Shown here: piece by piece, positions 34,071-42,833 of the stretch
Numbering within the stretch: the first letter of the stretch is position 1
How the letters are laid out: the number at the start of each line of letters is the position of its first letter
NCBI RefSeq assembly: GCF_003014735.1
Contig: NZ_PYAX01000015.1
Location: forward strand, 1 to 64,000
Origin: Saccharothrix carnea
GTDB taxonomy: Bacteria; Actinomycetota; Actinomycetes; Mycobacteriales; Pseudonocardiaceae
Direction: 5' to 3'
Length of the DNA: 64,000 nt
Position numbers and translations under genes: made by a program
The notes under the pieces: model-generated
Seen by the model: only the letters and a program-made list of their open reading frames with translations
Told to the model about the DNA's origin: nothing
The model's database searches: none

Positions 34071-35252
34071 TCAGACCTGTCCGGCCAACACCTCGGCGTG
34101 CACGGTCGGGTGGTTCGCGGCGAGGTGGTCGAGGATCCTGCCGATCGGGGTGCCGTAGTTCTCCTGCTTGACCTCCTGCCCGCGCACGGTCAGCGGGTCG
34201 CCGGGGATGACCCGCCAGCCTCGGTGCAGCGCGACGACGGACCAGGCGTCGTCGCAGATCGGGGAGCCGGAGGAGCCGCCGGCGGTGTCGGTGAGGTAGC
34301 TGAGGTGGTCGGCGGTGCCGGTGACGACGTAGTTGTTGCGGAAGCCCAGCCGCATCGGGTTGCCGCCGGGGTGTTGGAGCACGTTGACCCGCTCGTCCAG
34401 TTCCCGGCCCCGGGGTTTGAGCAGCGGGCTGGGGCGCAGCCGCAGCGGTGGCCGGGGCGGCGGGTCGTCGGCCAGGCGCAGGATCGCGTAGTCCAGTTCG
34501 CGATCGGCCGCCACGCACTCGACCGACCTCGTCCGGTGGGGCGCGGAGTCCAGGCGGTAGAAGTCGAACTCCACCTTCGCGGTCCGGCCTTGCAGGGCGA
34601 AGTCGAGGTCACTCGCGACTTTGGCGTCCAGCCCGATCCGGGCGTTGACCACGTGGTGGTTGGTGATCAGGAGCCTCGGGCCGATCATCCAGGCGGTGCC
34701 GTCCCCGACCTCGGGAGCGCCTCCCGCCACGGTGGACGGCACGCCGTCGAAGTGCCGGTGCACGACCACCTTGGCCACTGATCGCGCCACCTCGACGCCG
34801 ATGTGCAGGAAGTCGACCGCGAGCGTGTCGTCCTTCAGGATCACGACTTCGAGGTCACCGTCCGCCACGGGCAGCGCGGCCACCTCGTCGGGCACCTCGC
34901 GCGGCACGTCGGTGGGCGCGGTGCCGGGACGGGCGACCCCGTCCGGGGAGACGATCTCCAGCGCGCGGCGGAACACCATCTCCTCGGGGAGGCCACCGGA
35001 CAGCGGGATGGCCTGGTTGAGCCACTCCCACATCGGCACCTCGCCCGACACCAGGGCGCGGGTGGTGTTCATCCGGTTGAGCAACGAGATCAGGCGGGCC
35101 AGCGGATTGCCGCCTTGGGCGGCCACCGCGACGTAGGCGGGCTCCATGCTGGAGGTCAGCGCCTTCAGCTGCTCGGTGTCGGCGAACCCGACCGAGATGG
35201 CCGCCTGGCGGACCTCGGCGAGGGCCTGCGGGCTGAGGTGGGCGAAGGTCAT
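34071..35252 (-). CDS. trypsin-like serine protease with N-terminal adaptor-like domain (conflict-system effector)
   Basis: 393 residues, cytosolic (no signal peptide). Residues about 1-105 are a small helical domain (LSPQALAEVRQAAISVGF, LARLISLLNRMNTTRALVSG) resembling the effector-associated domains (EADs) that recruit effectors to STAND NTPases. Residues 180-350 are a chymotrypsin-fold protease with His200 in ITNHHVV, Asp254 in ELDYAILRL and Ser328 in GGSSGSP. The ATG overlaps the stop of the STAND gene (ATGA). EAD-protease proteins are known parts of NTP-dependent conflict systems; the EAD assignment here is by pattern only and needs profile comparison. Confidence 0.8.
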   Translation of the reverse strand: MTFAHLSPQALAEVRQAAISVGFADTEQLKALTSSMEPAYVAVAAQGGNPLARLISLLNRMNTTRALVSGEVPMWEWLNQAIPLSGGLPEEMVFRRALEIVSPDGVARPGTAPTDVPREVPDEVAALPVADGDLEVVILKDDTLAVDFLHIGVEVARSVAKVVVHRHFDGVPSTVAGGAPEVGDGTAWMIGPRLLITNHHVVNARIGLDAKVASDLDFALQGRTAKVEFDFYRLDSAPHRTRSVECVAADRELDYAILRLADDPPPRPPLRLRPSPLLKPRGRELDERVNVLQHPGGNPMRLGFRNNYVVTGTADHLSYLTDTAGGSSGSPICDDAWSVVALHRGWRVIPGDPLTVRGQEVKQENYGTPIGRILDHLAANHPTVHAEVLAGQV

Positions 35253-38200
35253 GTCGATTTCCTGACGTCAGGGGCGCGAACGAGGGTGTCGACGACCAGG
35301 CGGGGCATGTCGACGTCGCCGACCGCCCGGTCGAGGCCGATCGCGATGGCGCGGCCGGTGCGGCCGGTCCGCACGACCTGCCGCGCCAACTCCACGAGGT
35401 CCTGGCGCCGTCCGCGCAGGCCGACCTCGTCGGCCAGTCGCGCCAGCGCGGGTGCCGCGTCGTCGGAGGTCTGCGACAGCACCTTGGCCACGGCGTACGA
35501 GTCCGCGACGAACACCCCGGTGTCGATCTCGGTCCGGTCGCCCACCTCGGTCGCGGCGTGGTGGAGCACCGACTCCTCGTCGGGGCCCGCCACGTGCAGG
35601 ACGCGGCGGACGAGGTTCGGGTCGGCCACCATCTCCGCGCGGCCCAGTTCGCCGAACCGGGCGGCGAGTTGGTCGCCGAGGTCACCGGCGGGCTCGCCGA
35701 GGACGCGCAGCCACCTGATCGCGTCGGTGAGCACGCCTATCGCGCGGGTCCGGTCGCCGAGCAGGTCGCAGACGCGCGCCGCCCACCGGGCGGCCCTGAC
35801 CACACCGGAGGGGTCGTGCTGCCGGGCGCGGACCTCGACGGCGAGTTCCGCCAGGTCGGCGTGGGTGGCGCGGTCGCCGTCGACGGTGGCGGCGATGCCG
35901 TCGTGCAGCGCGGTGTCGGCGCCGTCGACGTCGCCCGCGGCCAGCCGGGCACGCACTTCCACGGCGTGCAGCGCGCTGCCGGGCAGTCGTTCGGGCCGTT
36001 CGGCGAGCACGGCCAGCGCCGCGTCCGCGTCACCGGACGACAGCCACGAGGTGGCCCGCAGGAAGGCGTCGGCTTCCCAGTCCCCCTGGTCCCAGGCGGC
36101 CTGGCCCCGCTCGCCCAGGCCCATCCGGCGCTCCAGCCACCGCGCCGCGGCGGGCGGCAGCGGCTCACCGAGCGCGGGTGCGAGCAGGCGGCGCAGGTCG
36201 GGATGCCACAGCCGGTCGAGCCGGCGCGGGTCCGTGCCGCTCATCAGCCAGTGGTAGACCTCCTCGGCGCGGTCCTCGACCGAGTCGCGGCCCTGGTAGT
36301 ACTTGATCGCCAACTCGTGGACCCTCGCCAGGGTCGACGCGCGAGACGGTTCGTCGCGCATCGTCCGCAGCATCAGCGCACGCACGTCCTGCCGGTGCCG
36401 CAGCACGTCCGGCCCGTCTGCCTCGAACAGGCCGACCTCGGCCCGCAGCCGCTCGAACAGCGACTCCGCGTCCTCGGGGTCGAAGCCGCACGGCTCGGCG
36501 AGCACCCGGCGCAGCACGTCGACGGTGACCAGCCGCACCGCGAGACCGGGGTGGGCGACGCGCCGCACCTCGGGGTCGCCGATGTGGGCGAGGACGCGGT
36601 CGTAGAGCAGCCCGAGCACCTGCTCCCCCGCGATCCCGGTGACCGCGTCGGCGCGCCCGACGACGTCGTCCACGGCGTCCGCCCCCACCTTGCGGACGAC
36701 ATCGGCGGCCAGCCGCAATGTCAGCGGGTTGCCACCGAAGCGCCGCACGACGGTGCGGCGCAACGCCCGGTCGGTGACGCCGAGGTCGGCCAGGACCAGT
36801 TCGGCGGACTCGTCGTCCAAGTCCCCCAACAGCACCACGTGGGGTTGGGCGAACCCCGGGAACGCCGGCGGGTCGCCGCGCCCGGACGACACGACCCGCA
36901 GGCCGGGTACCCGCGCGTGCAGCAGGTGGAGGAAGTCCGCCAGGTCGCGTACCGCGCCCGGTCCCTTCAGCTGGACCTCCTCCATGGTGTCGAGGAACAG
37001 CACCAGCGACACCGGCGACTCGCTGGTCAGCACGTCCTCCAGCAGGGTGCCGAGCTGGTCGGCGAACAACCCCACCAGCTCGGGCAGTTCCCGCTCGGCG
37101 GTGAGGTCGACGTCGAGGATCTCCGACGCCGAGACGAGGTCGATCCGGTCGGACGCGCTCTCCACGGCGGCGAACAGCCGGGCGTCGTCGGTCGCGGCGT
37201 ACTGCAACCGCACCTGCCGCGTGATCTGCCCCAGCAGGCCGGCGCCGTCGTGGGGGTCGTTGCGCACGCGGTCGAAGTCGAGGTAGGCGAACGGGACCGC
37301 GGACATCGCCCGCAGTTCGAGATCGAGCAGCGCGCTGCCGAGCAGGCTCGACTTGCCCACCCCGCCGGGCCCGCACACGGTCAGCTGCGTGAACGGCGTG
37401 CGACCGGCGACGAAGTCGGCGACGATCCCCCGCTCCCGCACTCGGCCGCGGAAGTGCGTGCCGACCAGAGCACGCAGCGGGTCGAGGAGAGCCCGCCGCT
37501 CCAGCACCGCCTCCACGGTGATCCCCACGGTCTCGTCGATGATGCCGACCGGCTCCAGGCAGCGGCACACGGCCGCGTACTCCGCCAGCTCGTCGGTGCT
37601 CTCCCAGGCCGAGTCGGGGATACCGGACCCGAAGACCAGGTCCCGCACCTTGTCGCGCCAGGTGTCGGGCAGGTCGGCGTTCGCGTCGAGCGCGGCGCCC
37701 AGCGACCCGTCGTGGAACAGGCGGGCCAGGCACGCCGACCGGACGTCGTCCAGCAGCACCCACCGCCCGTCTGCGCGGGTGCGGCACAACCCGGCCAGCG
37801 TCACCCGCGCCGACGTCGTGGTGGGCTCCAGCGGGCGCAGCCGGCCGGGCCGGAACGCGCCGAGCACGGCGGCCGCGGTCGTCCACGGCCGGTGGTCGGC
37901 GTCGAGCGCCACTTCCTCGTCGGTGCGGACCCGGGACCGCGACAGCACGTCCCGCAGCCGCGCGGCGAAATCGGGAGGGTCGGTCGGCGGGGTGGACCGC
38001 TCCGGCGTGCTCGCGGTGGGTACGTCGCCGAGGTAGTAGTTCGCGACGTGGCGGATCTGACCGGTCAGGTCCGGCGCGCGTCGGGCCAGCGCCGCGAACA
38101 GCCGGTCGTCCACCGCTGTCCTGCGGATCAGGTCGGTGGCGACCCGCCGGGTGAACGCCGTGTGCCCGACACCCGGTGGCGGCGAGCTGACCCGGATGCC

Positions 38201-38284
38201 TTCCAGCACGAGGAACTTCTGGAGGTCTTGCGAGTCCTCGAACACCAGCCCCAGCAGCTCGCCGAGGTACTCACCGGAGTCCAT
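35249..38284 (-). CDS. large STAND NTPase with effector-associated-type N-terminus and TPR-like C-terminus
   Basis: About 1011 residues from the ATG at 38284. Residues 1-85 look like an EAD (LGLVFEDSQDLQKFL, HTAFTRRVATDLIRRTA). Residues about 90-285 are unrecognised. A P-loop NTPase follows with Walker A GPGGVGKSS (305-313), Walker B VSLVLFLDT (426-434) and a sensor-like VVSSGRGDP, then winged-helix-like and helical repeat regions (ADAALAVLAERPERLPG, LAELAVEVRARQHDP). STAND NTPases oligomerise on sensing a trigger and activate linked effectors. Its start overlaps the stop of the small P-loop gene by one base. Confidence 0.82.
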   Translation of the reverse strand: MDSGEYLGELLGLVFEDSQDLQKFLVLEGIRVSSPPPGVGHTAFTRRVATDLIRRTAVDDRLFAALARRAPDLTGQIRHVANYYLGDVPTASTPERSTPPTDPPDFAARLRDVLSRSRVRTDEEVALDADHRPWTTAAAVLGAFRPGRLRPLEPTTTSARVTLAGLCRTRADGRWVLLDDVRSACLARLFHDGSLGAALDANADLPDTWRDKVRDLVFGSGIPDSAWESTDELAEYAAVCRCLEPVGIIDETVGITVEAVLERRALLDPLRALVGTHFRGRVRERGIVADFVAGRTPFTQLTVCGPGGVGKSSLLGSALLDLELRAMSAVPFAYLDFDRVRNDPHDGAGLLGQITRQVRLQYAATDDARLFAAVESASDRIDLVSASEILDVDLTAERELPELVGLFADQLGTLLEDVLTSESPVSLVLFLDTMEEVQLKGPGAVRDLADFLHLLHARVPGLRVVSSGRGDPPAFPGFAQPHVVLLGDLDDESAELVLADLGVTDRALRRTVVRRFGGNPLTLRLAADVVRKVGADAVDDVVGRADAVTGIAGEQVLGLLYDRVLAHIGDPEVRRVAHPGLAVRLVTVDVLRRVLAEPCGFDPEDAESLFERLRAEVGLFEADGPDVLRHRQDVRALMLRTMRDEPSRASTLARVHELAIKYYQGRDSVEDRAEEVYHWLMSGTDPRRLDRLWHPDLRRLLAPALGEPLPPAAARWLERRMGLGERGQAAWDQGDWEADAFLRATSWLSSGDADAALAVLAERPERLPGSALHAVEVRARLAAGDVDGADTALHDGIAATVDGDRATHADLAELAVEVRARQHDPSGVVRAARWAARVCDLLGDRTRAIGVLTDAIRWLRVLGEPAGDLGDQLAARFGELGRAEMVADPNLVRRVLHVAGPDEESVLHHAATEVGDRTEIDTGVFVADSYAVAKVLSQTSDDAAPALARLADEVGLRGRRQDLVELARQVVRTGRTGRAIAIGLDRAVGDVDMPRLVVDTLVRAPDVRKST

Positions 38285-39345
38285 CACGCCCCCAGCAGCA
38301 GTCGGTGGGCGTCGACGCACTTCTGCGCCAGCAGCCGCAGGCGGAGTCGGGGCGTGGGGCGGTCCTCGGCCAGGCTGCGCATGATGCTCGCCGCGGTGAG
38401 GTGGTAGAGCTCCTGGTCCTTGCCGGGAGCAGCGGCGGCCAGCCAGGCGGCCACGTCCGGTTCGGCGATCTCACCGAGCGCGTGCCGGTGCTCCAGCTCC
38501 GGCAGGTTGGCCAGCCGGACCGCGCCGAAGTCGCCGAGCACCGTCACCCGCAGCTTCGCCGCGAGCAGACGGCTCCGCCGGATCTGGAGCATCAGCTCGT
38601 CCAGGAACGTGAGCACGCCCGGGTCCTGCTCGGAGCGGACCAGGTTCGCCACGAACCACACCGGGGTGTCGCTGTAGACGGCCGCGGACGCCAGGTTCCT
38701 CGCCAGCGTCACGGCGCGCCGCTCCGGTTCGGCGTCGTTGGCCGACTGCGGCACGATCCCGAGCTTGATCCGCAGCTGCGCCGCCAGGTAGTCGACGTAC
38801 CCCGGGTCGTCGTGCCGTTCCAGCTGCTCGACCAGCGGCGTGTAGTTGCCGTGCCATCGCGCGCAGGTGGCGATGTACTCGGCCATGGTCCGCTTGCCGT
38901 ACCCGGTCGGTCCGTCGATCGTGGCGACCGGCGGACCGCCGCCCGTGGCGATGTCGGCCATGGCTTTGCGCAGGGCGTCCCGGTCGGCGAACGGCGAACC
39001 CTCGGGCATCCAGACGTCGCCGGTCCGGATCGTTCGCCACACGATCGTCCGGTCGCGCAGACCTCGGATGGTCTGGTGCACCGAGACCAGTTCCCCGGCC
39101 TGGTCGACCATCTCCACCACGGTGATGAACAGCTCGGCGGTGGGCTGCGCCAGCGTGTGGTCGAGCCAGCAGCGCACCCTGTGGTAGCCGTTGAAGCCGG
39201 CGGGTGCGCGGCGCAGCGCCTCGGGCCCGAACAGGTCGCGCACGGTACCGGTGTTCGGCGGGTCGCCCACGTGGTCCAGGATCAGGTCGGCGACCTGCTT
39301 GTACTGCTCTTCGGTCAGCACCACGGCGGCCACCCGCCCGATCAC
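38284..39345 (-). CDS. small P-loop protein of the conflict operon
   Basis: 353 residues from GTG 39345, whose GTGA overlaps the metalloprotease stop. Residues 10-85 are a helical N-terminus (LTEEQYKQVADLILDHVG, RVRCWLDHTLAQPTAELF) resembling a third adaptor-like domain. Walker A is GPTGYGKRT (145-153). The expected Walker B strand reads TPVWFVANLV with no obvious acidic pair, so nucleotide hydrolysis may be impaired. It is distinct from the large STAND protein and too short to carry sensing repeats. The family was not recognised; it may be an accessory switch or adaptor. Confidence 0.7.
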   Translation of the reverse strand: MIGRVAAVVLTEEQYKQVADLILDHVGDPPNTGTVRDLFGPEALRRAPAGFNGYHRVRCWLDHTLAQPTAELFITVVEMVDQAGELVSVHQTIRGLRDRTIVWRTIRTGDVWMPEGSPFADRDALRKAMADIATGGGPPVATIDGPTGYGKRTMAEYIATCARWHGNYTPLVEQLERHDDPGYVDYLAAQLRIKLGIVPQSANDAEPERRAVTLARNLASAAVYSDTPVWFVANLVRSEQDPGVLTFLDELMLQIRRSRLLAAKLRVTVLGDFGAVRLANLPELEHRHALGEIAEPDVAAWLAAAAPGKDQELYHLTAASIMRSLAEDRPTPRLRLRLLAQKCVDAHRLLLGA

Positions 39346-40349
39346 CAGTCGCCGAGGAGGTCGACGACCCGTTGCTCGAACGCCGAGCGGCTGCCGTTGC
39401 CCTCTTCGCCGGTCAGCGCCTGCAGTGCCGCCGTGGCCCGTTCGCGGAGGCGGTGGACGTCCGCCTCCGTGTGGGGGTAGAGCAGGTCGAGGCCGCGCTT
39501 GTCGCCCTCGGACAGGTTGAGCCCGTCGCCGGCCGGGGCGCACGCGCTCGGGTCGCTCTTGTAGAAGAACGGCTGGAACCGGTAGAGCATGACCGACTTC
39601 GGGTCGAACGGACCCGCGATCACATCGGGCGACTCGACGGTGCGCAGGTTGTGGTCGACCTTGCTGCGCGGCCAGTTGTTGGGCTGCCCGCCGAGGTAGG
39701 TGTAGATCCCGGGCCTGCGGCCCGCCGGGTCGGGGACGAACACGCCGCGATCGTCGCGGGTGGGGACGTAGCCCGGGTCGTCCTCCCAGCGGAACTCGTC
39801 CTGGCACGATCCGCGCAGGTTCTGGTGGGCGTGGTGGAAGGCCAGGGCGTGCAGGAACTCGTGGCGGACGGTGCCCTGCCAGCGGTCGGGCTTCCGGGTG
39901 GCGAACCCGCCGAGGTTGAGGCTGCGCTGGCCGGGTCCGCCGCCGATGCCGTTGAGCGGGTCGCTGATGGTGCGGTCGGTGCTGTCGGTGCCGACGAGCG
40001 ACCAGAAGCCGCCCTTGTCGAAGCTGACCCGGATCTCGGCCGCATAGGTGGTGTCCGTGGTCTTCCACCGCCGGTACCTGCCACCCGACTCACCGAAGTC
40101 GAGGCGGAGGTCGCACGCGTCGGTGATCTGCCCGGTGGCCTCCGCGATGTCCTTGTGCAGCGCGTCGTCACCGTCGAGGAACGCCACCCGGACCGTCGAC
40201 CCCGGCCGCCACCGCGCCAGATCGGAGATCAGGAACTCCAGGCCTTCCTCCTGTCCCTTGCGCTTGCGCCACCCGTCCCGCACCTCCATCGCGGCAACGA
40301 CCGCGTCGGGTAGTGATTCGAGCACGACATCGTTTCCTTGAGCGTTCAC
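39342..40349 (-). CDS. metzincin-like zinc metalloprotease, first gene of the conflict operon
   Basis: 335 residues from GTG 40349, with GGAGG five bases upstream. No signal peptide. The zinc motif is HEFLHALAFHH (His163, Glu164, His167, His173), matching HExxHxxGxxH except Ala for Gly. A Met-turn candidate (S-V-M-L-Y-R) lies about 110 residues later. Cytosolic location and coupling to a P-loop protein, a STAND NTPase and a second protease suggest a toxic or processing effector rather than a nutritional protease. The frame continues upstream to 40520 without a ribosome-binding site and is not used. Confidence 0.78.
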   Translation of the reverse strand: MNAQGNDVVLESLPDAVVAAMEVRDGWRKRKGQEEGLEFLISDLARWRPGSTVRVAFLDGDDALHKDIAEATGQITDACDLRLDFGESGGRYRRWKTTDTTYAAEIRVSFDKGGFWSLVGTDSTDRTISDPLNGIGGGPGQRSLNLGGFATRKPDRWQGTVRHEFLHALAFHHAHQNLRGSCQDEFRWEDDPGYVPTRDDRGVFVPDPAGRRPGIYTYLGGQPNNWPRSKVDHNLRTVESPDVIAGPFDPKSVMLYRFQPFFYKSDPSACAPAGDGLNLSEGDKRGLDLLYPHTEADVHRLRERATAALQALTGEEGNGSRSAFEQRVVDLLGDW

Positions 40350-40710
40350 AGCTGCCTCCGAGGTTGCCCCTTTGCCTATAGGTGTCGCCGTTGACCATCG
40401 TCCGGTTAGGCTTATTTCTTCATCCGAACGGGTGAACTTGCACCCATCGCTCACAGCGCGCGGCCGAACCGACCCGTTCGAGGACGCCGCATCCCCCTGC
40501 CAGGCTCGACGACGACGCACGCGGTCAGCGGTCCCCGGAGGCTGTCACGATCGAGCCGGATGACTGCGACCCCGGCGCAGTCCTCACAGCCGTTGGCGCA
40601 GCAGGGCGGCGTCGAGTGGTTCGAGGATGTGCAGCACGGTGTCGGCGCTGCGGCGACTGCTGAGCCGCCTGCCCGAAGCGGACCGCGTCCCCGGTGGGCG
40701 CGGCGGCCTG
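40350..40710. other. intergenic region with promoter of the conflict operon and a gene remnant
   Basis: The first 90 bases are AT-rich relative to their surroundings (CCTATAGGTG, TTAGGCTTATTTCTTCATCC). They probably hold the conflict-operon promoter, with TATAGG on the minus strand at 40375-40380 as a weak -10 candidate. The rest (about 40440-40710) holds no intact gene. Confidence 0.5.
40584..40690 (-). pseudogene. short C-terminal gene remnant
   Basis: About 30 codons before a TGA at 40584 read S-S-R-R-S-A-D-T-V-L-H-I-L-E-P-L-D-A-A-L with a helical, gene-like pattern. There is no start or upstream continuation, because the glycosyltransferase 3' end follows. It is possibly the tail of a deleted gene; the family is unknown. 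Confidence 0.3.
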
Positions 40711-41856
40711 TCAGGTGTAGTCGGGCAGCGTGCGGGCGACGTCGTGCGGCGACGGCATCGCGGCCACCTCTGCGGCCATCGCGCGGGCCGCGTCGCGCAC
40801 GGACTCGTCGGTGAGCAGCCGCCGCGCCTTGGCCGCGATCGCCTCGGCGGTCATGTTCTCGGGCAACAGGTGGTCGCCCAGTCCGGTCTCGGTCACCACC
40901 TCGGCGTTGTTGAACTGGTCGGCCGCCTGCGGCAGGACGAGCTGCGGCACGCCCGCGCCGAACGTGCCCAAGGTGGTGCCCGCGCCGCCGTGGTGGACCA
41001 CGAGGTCCGCGTGGGGCAGTAGGTCGCCCTGGGACACCCACGGCAGCACCACGACGTTGTCCGGCAGTCCGCTCAGCGCCTCCGGATCGACCTTCCGCCC
41101 CGCGGACACGAGCACCCTCGCGCCCACCGCCGCCAGGCCGTCGACGGCGGTGCGCAGCAGTGCCGCCTCGCTGAACGCGGTGCCCAACGTCAGGTACACC
41201 AAGGGCTCCCGGTGCTCCGCGACCCACGACGGCAACTCACCCGGTGCGGCGAACGCCACCGGCCGCAACGGGATCCGGTGCACCGACGAGGCCAGGAACG
41301 CCGGGTTCTGCACCGAAGGCGGGCAGATGTCGAGGTACGGGTGGCCCAGCGCCATGGGGTCGGTGCGGGGCACCTCGACGCCCAACTCCGCGCCGAGGGC
41401 GGTGAGGTAGTCGCGCGCGGGCTCGGCGAAATCCGGTTCCTGCCACATCCGACCGTACGAGTGGCACAGTGCCGGCACGCCCGCGACCTTCGCGGCCAGG
41501 CCCGCCCCGGGGTTGCCGAACTCGTGCACGACCAGGTCGGGCTTGCGCTCGGCGAGGACCGGCGCGAGCCCGGTGGCGAAGCTGCGCGGCAGCACCGAGG
41601 CGAACGTGAACGCGACCCGCTCGGCGTCGACCTCGCCCGGGTTCTCGGGCCTGACGCCCGCCATCGCGGACTCGAACGCCTTGCGCGGCGACATGCCGCC
41701 CACGATGTGCTCGATGCCGTGTGAGGCCAGGACATCCGAGAAGAGCCTGCCGGTGAAGTAGTCGACGTCGTGGCCGAGCTCCCGCGCGGCGACGGCGAGC
41801 GGCAGCAGGGGGAAGGTGTGCCCGTACAAACCGAGGCTGGAGAAGAGGATGCGCAC
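40711..41856 (-). CDS. MGT-type glycosyltransferase (natural-product GT1)
   Basis: 381 residues, GTG start. GT-B fold: N-terminal acceptor half (MRILFSSLGLYGHTFPLLPL) and C-terminal donor half with LVVHHGGAGTTLGTFGAGVPQLVLPQAADQF, the nucleotide-sugar signature of macrolide-type transferases (family GT1). It would attach a deoxysugar or glucose to the cluster's product. It is the last gene of the long minus-strand biosynthetic operon; no sugar-nucleotide biosynthesis genes are in view. Confidence 0.88.
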   Translation of the reverse strand: MRILFSSLGLYGHTFPLLPLAVAARELGHDVDYFTGRLFSDVLASHGIEHIVGGMSPRKAFESAMAGVRPENPGEVDAERVAFTFASVLPRSFATGLAPVLAERKPDLVVHEFGNPGAGLAAKVAGVPALCHSYGRMWQEPDFAEPARDYLTALGAELGVEVPRTDPMALGHPYLDICPPSVQNPAFLASSVHRIPLRPVAFAAPGELPSWVAEHREPLVYLTLGTAFSEAALLRTAVDGLAAVGARVLVSAGRKVDPEALSGLPDNVVVLPWVSQGDLLPHADLVVHHGGAGTTLGTFGAGVPQLVLPQAADQFNNAEVVTETGLGDHLLPENMTAEAIAAKARRLLTDESVRDAARAMAAEVAAMPSPHDVARTLPDYT

Positions 41857-41898
41857 GGGTTCAGAGCCCTCTCGAACGTGGCGTCGGCGACATCGGTT

Positions 41899-42819
41899 TC
41901 ACCGACCGAGGTGGGTGCGCAGGAACGCGGCGACCTCGGCCCGCGCCTCACGAGCCGCGTCCACCACGCCCGACATGGCGAAGAAGCCGTGCGCCACCCC
42001 GGCATAACGCGTCGCGACCACGGGCACACCGGCCTCGCGCAGTCGTTCGGCGTACAGCTCGCCCTCGTCGCGCAGCGGGTCGTGCTCGGCGGTGATGACG
42101 AGTGCCGGCGGCAGGCCGGTGAGGTCCTCGGCGAGCAGGGGTGAGGCCCGCGGGTCGCGGCCGTCGTCCGGGCTCGCCAGGTAGTGGCCCCAGTACCAGG
42201 CGACGGATCGGCGGTTGAACGCGGCGGGGTCGTCGTTCTCGCGCATGGACGCGGTGTCGCCGCGGTGGTCGGTGTTGGGGTAGACCAGCACCTGGGCGGC
42301 CAGCGCGGGCCCACCGCGGTCGAGGGTCACCGCGGCCGCGAGGTTGCCGCCGGCGCTGTCGCCCGCCACGGCGAGGCGGGCGGGGTCGACGCCGAGCTCG
42401 GCCGCGTTCGCGGCGATCCAGGCGACGGCCGTGCGGCAGTCGTCGACGGCGGCGGGGAACTTGTGCTCGGGCGCCAGCCGGTAGCCGACGGTGATCACCT
42501 GGCACGGCACCGCGTTGGCCAGGGCGCGGCAGATCTCGTCGGAGGTCTCGATGCTGCCCAGCGCCCACCCGCCGCCGAAGAAGTAGACCAGGGTGGGCAG
42601 GGGCCCGACCGCGTCCACCGGGCGGTAGACCCGGATCGGCAGGTCGCCGCCCGGTCCGGGGAGTTGCCGGTCGGTGACGTGGCGCACCGGCTCGCCCGCG
42701 CCCGCCGCCGCCCGGATCGCGGCGAGGTCGGCGGCCCGCGCCTCCTCGATCGACAGGGTGTAGAGCGGTGGGGAGGCCGCGCCCTCGGGCATCGTCCTGA
42801 GCGGCGGGTCCAGTGGCAT
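41899..42819 (-). CDS. alpha/beta-hydrolase-3 (HSL-family) esterase
   Basis: 306 residues from the ATG at 42819 (GGAGG five bases upstream; GTG 42837 overlaps the previous stop). The oxyanion motif is F-F-G-G-G-W rather than H-G-G-G, followed by VAGDSAGGN (nucleophile Ser), EHDPLRDEG (Asp) and GVAHGFFAM (His). It could trim or transfer an acyl group of the product or confer self-resistance. It sits within the operon between the E1 beta and glycosyltransferase genes. Confidence 0.85.
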   Translation of the reverse strand: MPLDPPLRTMPEGAASPPLYTLSIEEARAADLAAIRAAAGAGEPVRHVTDRQLPGPGGDLPIRVYRPVDAVGPLPTLVYFFGGGWALGSIETSDEICRALANAVPCQVITVGYRLAPEHKFPAAVDDCRTAVAWIAANAAELGVDPARLAVAGDSAGGNLAAAVTLDRGGPALAAQVLVYPNTDHRGDTASMRENDDPAAFNRRSVAWYWGHYLASPDDGRDPRASPLLAEDLTGLPPALVITAEHDPLRDEGELYAERLREAGVPVVATRYAGVAHGFFAMSGVVDAAREARAEVAAFLRTHLGR

Positions 42820-42833
42820 GCGGGCCTCCGTCG

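Noticed and set aside
40350..40520. Upstream extension of the metalloprotease
   Set aside because: No ribosome-binding site, includes the AT-rich promoter-like stretch, and GTG 40349 has GGAGG at ideal spacing.
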